48,152 nt of DNA from Nonomuraea sp. SBT364 (GTDB lineage Bacteria > Actinomycetota > Actinomycetes > Streptosporangiales > Streptosporangiaceae): positions 1 to 48,152 of the forward strand of contig NZ_LAVL01000059.1 in the NCBI RefSeq assembly GCF_001083785.1, given 5' to 3'. The translations under genes were made by a program, and so were the position numbers. Within the stretch, counting starts at the first letter, position 1. Each line of letters begins with the position of its first letter. Shown here in pieces: positions 41,779 through 48,152 of the stretch. The notes beneath the pieces were generated by a model, which did no database searches, had not been told where the DNA came from, and worked only from the letters and a program-made list of their open reading frames with translations.

Positions 41779-44117
41779 CGCAGCTCCAGCACGGTACGGG
41801 TGACCGGCACGAACTCCGCCGAGCGCAGCTCCAGCGGCCATCGGCGCGTTCGTGCCCCCGGGGACACGTACACGGGCGCGTCCCGTGCGAACGGCAGCAG
41901 GCGCAGCTCGATCTGCCCGTGCTCCAGCAGCTCCTCACGGAAACGGCGCAGTCCGATCTCCCAGGACGGGCCGTACCAGAACTGGTCGGCCACCAGGCGC
42001 CCGCCGATGTAGGCCCGGCCCACGTCACCGGACCAGTCGAGGCGCAGCAGCACCTCGTCCTCGCCGTCGAGCAGCGCGTCGGGCACGGTGACCCGGTAGA
42101 CGGCGGCCTCGCCGAAGTCCTCGTCGCCGGGGGCGGAGGCACGGCCCGACGCCTGGTCGATGACCGGCCGCCTGGCAGGTCCCGCCGTTGCCACCAGCTC
42201 AACCTCCGCGGCCACCGTCCCGGTTGTCCCGGACGGCGGCGTGGGCGGCTCGATGACGTCGCAGCCGTCGTTCCCCTGGGCGAGGGCAGGGTAGACGCGC
42301 AGCGGTTCCCCGGACCCGCCGCCGTACAGGACCAGCCGGTCGCCGTCCGCGACGGCCGGACGCGAGCTGAGGATCAGCCGGTCCGCGCCCCACGCCTCGG
42401 CGCGTGTGGCGGTGAGCGCGCTGTCCTCGTCCAGGATCAGGACCCGGGCGCTCGACCCGTCGGAGGCGGTGACGCGCAGCAGGCAGTCGACGCCCGGGCG
42501 CAGGTCACGCACGCTGAGCCGGTCGCCGTCGACGGCGGTCACGGTCGCCGGGCCGTCGATCGCCGCGACGGTGGCGCGGTCGAAGACCAGCTCGACCGGG
42601 ATGTCCGCGACCTGGGTCAGGACCTGCACGGGTTCCGCGCCGCCGAGGACACACACCGGCTGAGCGGAGGCGGTCAGCAGCAGGCTGCTTCCGATCGGCC
42701 TGGCGAGCGGCCAGACGAAGAAGGCTCCTGAGGGCACGGTCACCGGCGCGGCCGGGACGACGAGCTCGCGGCCGTCCAGCTCGACGGCGAACTGGACGCC
42801 CTGATGCTCGGGCAGTGTCTCGACCGGCTGGTGATTGTTGACGAACAGGAACCCCGAGCGCCCGTCGGAGCGCACGGCCCAGCGCAGGGAATGCCGGTCG
42901 GCGGTGTCGTCCGGCGCGCCCGGCGGCATCGTCAGCGTCATGGTGGCCAGGTCGGACCCGTCGGAGGCCAGCCAGAGGTGCTGCAGGCGCAGGTAACGGT
43001 AGGAGTCGCGGAACTGCCCGTACTCCCCGAGTGGCGCCTGGAAGTCGTAGTTGATCACCGGGCAGTCGTTGGGGTAGCCCGTGGCGTGCGACTCCTGCAG
43101 AGTGGACAGCTCGCCGATCTTCTGCGAGCCGCCGTGGTACATGTAGTAGCCCTGCCACACCGATCCGCTGCCCAGCTTGACCAGCGCCAGCGCCGCGACG
43201 TCCGCGGCCGGCACGATCGGCCGGCGGTGGTAGGAGGTGTACATGCCGCCGCCCAGCTCGCAGGTGGCGAACGGGTAGCGCGCCAGATGGCTCTCGTCGG
43301 AGCCGGTCGCCCCGGCGGCACGCAGGTCGGCGCCGATCGAGTCGTCGTCCCGCCCGTGGCCGAAGAAGTAGTGGGCCCGGCTCTGCCGTGGCCAGCCCTC
43401 GTGCGCGGTGTCCCAGGCTGCTTCGGGATAACCGCCGAACAGCGGGATCAGCTCGTCCGGCGGGAGCTGCGCATGGCCCCACCCGGTCGCCGTCCACAGC
43501 GGCGCGTCGATGCCCGCCGCCACGGCCATGCGTTTCAGCGTGAGGAGGTGCTCCGGCTGGTCGTACAGCTCATTCTCCACCTGCACCGCCACCACGGGGC
43601 CCCCGTCCCGGCGAGTCAGGCCCGCGAGCTGGGCGCCGATCTGGGCGAACAAGGGCCGGACCAGCTCGAGGTAGCCGGGATCGTCGGTGCGCGCCACGCA
43701 GTCGGCCCCGAGCACCCAGTCCGGGAAGCCGCCGTTGCGCGATTCCCCGTGCCCCCACGGCCCGATCCGCGCCACCACGTCGAGCCCCAGCTCGGCACAG
43801 GTGATCACAAAGCATCGCAGATCCCGGTCACCGCTCCAGTCGAAGACGCCGCGGCGCTCCTCGTGCAGGTTCCAGAAGACGTACGTGGCGACCGCGGTCA
43901 CACCGCCGGCCCGTACCTTCAGCAGTTCCTCCCGCCATTCCCCCGCCGGGTAGCGGCCGTAGTGGAACTCCCCCATGATGGGGAACCACGGCTTGCCCGC
44001 CCTGCTCAGATGTCGCGAGTTCACCGTGATCGCGCCGGGTTCGCCAGGCAGATCGCCGAGCCGCAGCCGTCCCTGCGCCGGCGGAGGGACCTGCCCCGGA
44101 ACGCTCAGTCGCCGCAC
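41742..44117 (-). CDS. GH35 beta-galactosidase
   Basis: 791 aa; GTG start with AAAGG seven bases upstream. No signal peptide is evident, so probably cytoplasmic. The GH35 barrel has FPIMGEFHYGRYP, ATYVFWNLHEERRGVFDW, GPWGHGESRNGGFPDW, the acid/base Glu183 in VQVENELY and the nucleophile Glu287 in FATCELGGGMY. C-terminal beta domains follow (SGDVGRAYIGGRLVADQFWY). The enzyme would release terminal beta-galactose, for example from imported galacto-oligosaccharides produced by the secreted enzymes in 16-30 kb. The stop region overlaps the convergent gene by 37 bases. Confidence 0.93.
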   Translation of the reverse strand: MRRLSVPGQVPPPAQGRLRLGDLPGEPGAITVNSRHLSRAGKPWFPIMGEFHYGRYPAGEWREELLKVRAGGVTAVATYVFWNLHEERRGVFDWSGDRDLRCFVITCAELGLDVVARIGPWGHGESRNGGFPDWVLGADCVARTDDPGYLELVRPLFAQIGAQLAGLTRRDGGPVVAVQVENELYDQPEHLLTLKRMAVAAGIDAPLWTATGWGHAQLPPDELIPLFGGYPEAAWDTAHEGWPRQSRAHYFFGHGRDDDSIGADLRAAGATGSDESHLARYPFATCELGGGMYTSYHRRPIVPAADVAALALVKLGSGSVWQGYYMYHGGSQKIGELSTLQESHATGYPNDCPVINYDFQAPLGEYGQFRDSYRYLRLQHLWLASDGSDLATMTLTMPPGAPDDTADRHSLRWAVRSDGRSGFLFVNNHQPVETLPEHQGVQFAVELDGRELVVPAAPVTVPSGAFFVWPLARPIGSSLLLTASAQPVCVLGGAEPVQVLTQVADIPVELVFDRATVAAIDGPATVTAVDGDRLSVRDLRPGVDCLLRVTASDGSSARVLILDEDSALTATRAEAWGADRLILSSRPAVADGDRLVLYGGGSGEPLRVYPALAQGNDGCDVIEPPTPPSGTTGTVAAEVELVATAGPARRPVIDQASGRASAPGDEDFGEAAVYRVTVPDALLDGEDEVLLRLDWSGDVGRAYIGGRLVADQFWYGPSWEIGLRRFREELLEHGQIELRLLPFARDAPVYVSPGARTRRWPLELRSAEFVPVTRTVLELRYDVAGAYGGSG

Positions 44118-44273
44118 AGTCGCACCTTTCCGTCAAGTCGCACAACGCACTGGACAGTACCGGTGGCCCTGAGGCGGAAAGGGAGGGCCTCGCACGCGGC
44201 GGCGCGTTCGCGCCCGTCTTCGCTTACTGTCCAAGGCGGGAGCGCTGCTTGCACAAGGAGGAAGACGTCGGGA

Positions 44274-45707
44274 ATGAGCACGCGGACGCAGGAGCATCTG
44301 GGCCCGTACCGGCTGATCGAGAAGATCGGCGAGGGCGGCATGGGGGTCGTCCACCTCGGACTCGACGGCGCAGGCCGGAAGGTCGCGATCAAGGTGTTGC
44401 ACCCGCACGTGGCGGCCGACCTGAAGGCGCGCGACCGGCTGGTCCGCGAGGTGGAGACCATGCGGCGGGTGCGCAGCCCGTACGTGGCCGAGACGATCGA
44501 CGCCGAGCTGACGGGCAGCAGGCCGTACGTGGTGACCCGGTTCGCCCCGGGCCGCACGCTGGAGGCCACGGTCCTGGACCGGGGCCCGCTCGGGGCGCGT
44601 GAGGTCGTCGCGCTGGCCCGCAAGCTGTGCCAGGCGCTGGTGGACATCCACGAGGCCGGCGTCGTCCACCGCGACCTCAAGCCGTCCAACGTCATGCTGA
44701 CCGGGGACGAGCCGCTGGTCATCGACTTCGGCATCGCCCACCTGGTGAACGCGGCCCGGCTGACGCAGTCCGGGATGTTCGTCGGCACCCCCGGCTACCT
44801 GGCCCCGGAGGTCATCCGGGACTCGCGGATCACCCCGGCGGCCGATGTGCACGCGCTGGCCTCGACGGTCTTCTTCGCCGCGACGGGGCTGCCGCCGTTC
44901 GGGACCGGGACGTTCGAGGCGGTCTGCTTCAACACGCTCGAAGGACGAGCGCAGATCGACCGGGCGCCGGCGTGGCTGCGGGGCTGGCTGAGCCGCGCGT
45001 TGCAGGTCGATCCCGCGGCGCGGCCCGGCGCGCGGGAGCTGCTGCGGATGGCCGGCGCGCTCGATCCGGCCGGGCGGGCGGAGCCGGTGCTCACGGACCG
45101 CACGCTGACCCTGAACACGGTCTCCGATCTGCTTCCGCCGGTCCAGTACGCCCCGAGCGGCCGCCCCTCGGCCGCTCCCGCGCCGACCCTTCATGCCGAG
45201 CGGCCGGAGCCGAAGCGCCCGTCGCCGCCCCGGGAGCCCTTCGACCTGCGGCGCTTCCTGGCCGGCAGCGACTTCGCGGGAGTGCTCCTCCTCGTGGTGC
45301 TGATGGCGCTGACCGTGCTCATGCCGGTCGCCGTGGGACTGGCCTCGGCGGCGCTGTCGCTGGCGTTGCGCGCCGGCGCGTACTTCCTGGGCGAGAACCG
45401 GCGTACGTTGTCCAGGGTGGTGCTCGTGACGGCCGGGCACATCGTGCTGTCGCTGGCGCTGGGCATCGCCGCGTCGAGCTTCCTGAACTGGTCCGGCCGG
45501 TTGGGCACCAGCCATGTGGAGCCGCTGGCGGCGAGTATGTTCACGCTGGGCCTGTTCGTGCTGCCCGGCGCGGGGACCGTACGGCAGGCGGCGTCACACA
45601 CGCTCGCCCGGCTGCTGCCCGGTCACAGGGCGATGGTGGTGTCGTCGGCCGTGCTGGGGCCGGTGGCGCTGATCTCGGTGATCACGGCCGTGATCGAGCT
45701 GCTGTAG
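44274..45707 (+). CDS. Ser/Thr protein kinase with polytopic membrane C-terminus
   Basis: 477 aa; AAGGAGG lies 12 bases before the ATG. The kinase domain (residues ~10-270) is complete: glycine loop GEGGMG, Lys40 in VAIKVL, Glu59, catalytic Asp134 in HRDLKPSN, DFG at 151-153 and GTPGYLAPE. A Pro-rich linker follows (~280-335), then about four membrane segments to the end (~350-477). The usual actinobacterial PknB design has one membrane helix and an outside sensor; here no sizeable extracellular domain is visible, so the membrane part itself may be the sensor. Confidence 0.92.
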   Translation: MSTRTQEHLGPYRLIEKIGEGGMGVVHLGLDGAGRKVAIKVLHPHVAADLKARDRLVREVETMRRVRSPYVAETIDAELTGSRPYVVTRFAPGRTLEATVLDRGPLGAREVVALARKLCQALVDIHEAGVVHRDLKPSNVMLTGDEPLVIDFGIAHLVNAARLTQSGMFVGTPGYLAPEVIRDSRITPAADVHALASTVFFAATGLPPFGTGTFEAVCFNTLEGRAQIDRAPAWLRGWLSRALQVDPAARPGARELLRMAGALDPAGRAEPVLTDRTLTLNTVSDLLPPVQYAPSGRPSAAPAPTLHAERPEPKRPSPPREPFDLRRFLAGSDFAGVLLLVVLMALTVLMPVAVGLASAALSLALRAGAYFLGENRRTLSRVVLVTAGHIVLSLALGIAASSFLNWSGRLGTSHVEPLAASMFTLGLFVLPGAGTVRQAASHTLARLLPGHRAMVVSSAVLGPVALISVITAVIELL

Positions 45708-45758
45708 CGGACGCCGAGCTCCGTTACGGCCCGGGGTGACGTTGATCTATGACTTCGG

Positions 45759-48152
45759 GTGCAGTTGAATGAGCGGGTGCGTGCTGGGCGGGTGGTCTCC
45801 CCGGTTCTGGTGGGGCGGGAGAAGGAGCTCGCCCGGCTCGGCGCGCTGGTCGCCCGGGCGCCCGCCGTCGCCGTCGTCGAGGGCGAGGCCGGCATCGGGA
45901 AGTCGCGGCTGACGGCCGAGCTGCTCGGAGGTCCGGCGGTGGCGGGCCTGCGGGTGCTGGCCGGGGCCTGCGTGCAGATCAGGGAGCCGTTCCCGCTGGG
46001 TCCCGTGGTCGAGGCGCTGCGCGGGCGCGCGTCCGAGCTGGCCGGGGTGACGCTTTCTCCGGTGGCGGGGGCGCTGCGCGAGCTGCTGCCGGAGCTGGCC
46101 GGGGTGCTGCCGGAGACGCCGCCGCCGCTCGACGACCGCGCGGCCGAGCGGCACCGGGTCTTCCGGGGGCTCGCCGAGGTGCTGACCGCGCTCGGTCCCG
46201 CCGTCCTGGCCGTGGAGGACCTCCACTGGGCCGACGGGCAGACGGTGGAGTTCCTGACGTACCTGATGTCGGTGTTGCCGGGCACCTTGCGGGTGGTGCT
46301 GACGTACCGGGGCGAGGAGGCGTCCGGGGCGGTGCGGGCGATCACGGCGCGCGCCCCCGACACGATCGCGGCCGAGCATCTGGTGCTGCCCCCGCTCGAC
46401 GCGGCCCAGACGCGGGTGATGGCCTCGGCGATCCTCGGGGCCGAGGAGGTGACCGCCGAGTTCGCCGAGCACCTGTGCGTGCGGGCCTCCGGCCTGCCGC
46501 TGGCCGTACAGGAGTTGCTGGCGCTGCTGCGCGACCGCGGCACGCTCATCCGGTGGGAGGGCGGCTGGGCGCGGCGGGCGCTGGAGGAGCTGGACGTGCC
46601 GAGCGGCGTGCGCGCCTCGGTGCGGGAGCGGGTGGCCCGGCTGTCCCCCGGCGCCAAGGAGGTGGCCGAACGCGCCGCGGTGCTGCAGGTTCCGGTGCCG
46701 GTCGCCCTGCTGTCGGGGCCCGACGTCGGGGCGATCGACGAGGTGCTCGGCTCCGGGCTGTTCGCCGACACCGGCGGGCTGGTCGGGTTCCGTCACGTGC
46801 TGGCGGCGCAGGCGGTCTACGAGGCGATCCCGCTCGGCCGCCGGCAGGCCCTGCACGCCGCCGCCGCCGGCACCGTACGCGGCCTGCGCCCGGTGCCGCT
46901 GGGCCGCCTGGCCCACCACCTGCGCCAGGCGGGCCGGGCCGGGCAGTGGGTCGAGGCCGCCATCGAGGCGGCCGAGCAGGCGTCACGGCTGGGCGACGAC
47001 GCCGAGGCCGCGCGCCTGCTGGAGGACGTGCTGCGCGCCACCGACCTGCCTGCGGAGCAGCGGGCGGAGCTGACGGTGAGGCTCGGCTGGGCCGCCCTGG
47101 AGCTGCTGCGCCCGCCGCCGGTCGCCGACCTGGTCACCGGGGCGCTGGAGCAGGACGTGCCGACCCCGCTCCGCGGCCATCTGCGTCTGCTGCTCGCGCT
47201 GCACCTGGAGCGCACCCGCACCGACGGCGCCCGCATCGGCGAGGCCTTCGCCCGGGCAGCCGAGGACCTGTCCGAAGAGCCGGGGCTGGCCGCGTGGGCC
47301 ATGGCCGGGGTGGGCCGCCCGCCCAGCGGCCTGCCGCCCGAAGAGAGCAGGTCCTGGCTGGAGCGGGCGCTGGCGACCCTGCCGGCCGTCGCCGACCCGG
47401 CCATGCGCATGCTGGTGCTCGGCAAGATCGCGATGATCTTCGTGGTGATGGGCGACCCGCGCTGGGCCGGGCTGGCCGGCGACCTGCGGCGGGAGACCGG
47501 CGGGCGGCGGCTGCTGCGCCGCGAGGTCAACGCCTACCGCTCCATCGGGGGCGCGGCCCTGTTCAGCGGGCACCATCGCGAGGGCCGCCGCCTGCTGACC
47601 TCGGCGGTCGAGGACGGCGCCGAGCCCGACCTGCGCGGACGGCTCGAACTGCGCTGCCTGGTCAACCTGGCCGCGGCCGACTACTTCGAGGGCTCCTGGC
47701 AGGGGCTGCCGGCGCGGATGCAGGAGCTGCGGGACCATTTCGGCGACGAGCCGCACGAGCGCATCCTCGTCGACATCGTGACCGCCTGCCTGGCCGCGGT
47801 GCAGGGCCGCCAGGAGGCCGCGCTGCCGCCGCTGCTCGACGCCGCCGCCGAGGCCCGCGCCCGAGGGCAGTTCGACGACCTCGTGCTGCCGCTGGCGATG
47901 CTGCTCAGGCTGTCGGCCGCCCGGGGCGAGCCGGAGCCGGCGATCGAGGCCGCCGCCGAGGCGGGCCTGCACTGGGAGGCGGGCGAGCTGTGGCCGGTGG
48001 CGGTCCGGGCGCTGCCCGCGCTGACCGAGGCGCTGCTGGCGGCGGGCCGTCCCGGCGAGGCCGCCGACGTCGTCGCGCGGCACGCCGCCCGGCTGGCCGG
48101 GCTCGACGCGCCGCTGGCCGCGACCGCGCTCGTGCACGCCCGGGGGCTGCTG
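45759..48152 (+). CDS. Large ATP-binding LuxR-type (LAL) regulator, 3' end missing
   Basis: 798 codons are open to the right edge. Start GTG 45759 is the first after an in-frame stop; GTG at 45777 or 45792 are alternatives, and no ribosome site decides. The protein begins VSPVLVGREKELARLGAL, followed by Walker A EGEAGIGKSRL and Walker B AVLAVEDLHWADG, the STAND/AAA pattern. RLSPGAKEVAERAAVLQVPV and then long helical repeat segments (TPR-like) follow. The LuxR helix-turn-helix expected at the C-terminus lies outside the window, so the class is inferred. Such regulators often control secondary metabolism or sugar use. Confidence 0.8.
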   Translation, partial: MQLNERVRAGRVVSPVLVGREKELARLGALVARAPAVAVVEGEAGIGKSRLTAELLGGPAVAGLRVLAGACVQIREPFPLGPVVEALRGRASELAGVTLSPVAGALRELLPELAGVLPETPPPLDDRAAERHRVFRGLAEVLTALGPAVLAVEDLHWADGQTVEFLTYLMSVLPGTLRVVLTYRGEEASGAVRAITARAPDTIAAEHLVLPPLDAAQTRVMASAILGAEEVTAEFAEHLCVRASGLPLAVQELLALLRDRGTLIRWEGGWARRALEELDVPSGVRASVRERVARLSPGAKEVAERAAVLQVPVPVALLSGPDVGAIDEVLGSGLFADTGGLVGFRHVLAAQAVYEAIPLGRRQALHAAAAGTVRGLRPVPLGRLAHHLRQAGRAGQWVEAAIEAAEQASRLGDDAEAARLLEDVLRATDLPAEQRAELTVRLGWAALELLRPPPVADLVTGALEQDVPTPLRGHLRLLLALHLERTRTDGARIGEAFARAAEDLSEEPGLAAWAMAGVGRPPSGLPPEESRSWLERALATLPAVADPAMRMLVLGKIAMIFVVMGDPRWAGLAGDLRRETGGRRLLRREVNAYRSIGGAALFSGHHREGRRLLTSAVEDGAEPDLRGRLELRCLVNLAAADYFEGSWQGLPARMQELRDHFGDEPHERILVDIVTACLAAVQGRQEAALPPLLDAAAEARARGQFDDLVLPLAMLLRLSAARGEPEPAIEAAAEAGLHWEAGELWPVAVRALPALTEALLAAGRPGEAADVVARHAARLAGLDAPLAATALVHARGLL

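Overview
The window reads as chromosomal DNA of a high-GC filamentous actinomycete. Codons end overwhelmingly in G or C, GTG and TTG starts are common, many genes overlap by ATGA or GTGA, and there are many secreted carbohydrate-active enzymes with ricin-type lectin modules and many small regulators. A Streptosporangiaceae (Nonomuraea-like) source is my guess from gene content; nothing in the sequence proves the genus. I see no tRNA, rRNA or CRISPR array.

Region 1 (1-1290) is the 3' part of a PQQ-like beta-propeller gene cut by the window edge. Region 2 (1476-11133) is the most interesting part. It is a compact, co-directional operon that looks like a biosynthetic cluster for a ribosomally made, post-translationally modified peptide (RiPP). 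It encodes a glycosyltransferase with an extra C-terminal domain, two tiny Cys-rich precursor peptides (40 and 55 aa) sharing the leader motif LEFELEQL and a core start VSCxGCxSC, a DUF692/MNIO iron oxidase, its probable partner protein, an asparagine-synthetase-like amidotransferase with an intact glutaminase Cys2, and a heterodimeric ABC exporter with one degenerate ATP site. Strong RNA hairpins follow both precursor genes. I know of no characterised RiPP class with this enzyme set. The operon is bounded downstream by a truncated IS630-type transposase.

Region 3 (11885-16169) holds two divergent regulator/enzyme pairs: an NmrA-like oxidoreductase with an AraC-type regulator, and a WYL-type regulator with an epoxide-hydrolase-like enzyme. 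Region 4 (16166-31562) is a secreted glycan-degradation block: a ThuA/DUF1080 protein, a PQQ-type sugar dehydrogenase with PKD domain, GH92, GH2 with two lectin domains, GH26 with CBM35 and CBM2, and a DUF2264 protein. Four of these end in ricin-B lectin domains, and two of those carry nearly identical DNA at their 3' ends. Region 5 (31723-36992) is a sugar-uptake operon of lipoprotein binding protein, two permeases and a 2-hydroxyacid dehydrogenase, preceded by a hybrid regulator with a DeoR-type helix-turn-helix and a LacI-type sensor. No transport ATPase is present. A shared 11-base motif lies on both sides of the regulator gene. Together, regions 4 and 5 suggest extracellular breakdown of mannose- and galactose-containing glycans followed by import.

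Region 6 (37190-48152) contains a MarR/metallo-beta-lactamase-fold pair, a TetR/MFS efflux pair with two clear operators, a secreted protein of unknown function, a GH35 beta-galactosidase, a membrane Ser/Thr kinase, and the start of a large LuxR-type ATPase regulator that runs off the right end.
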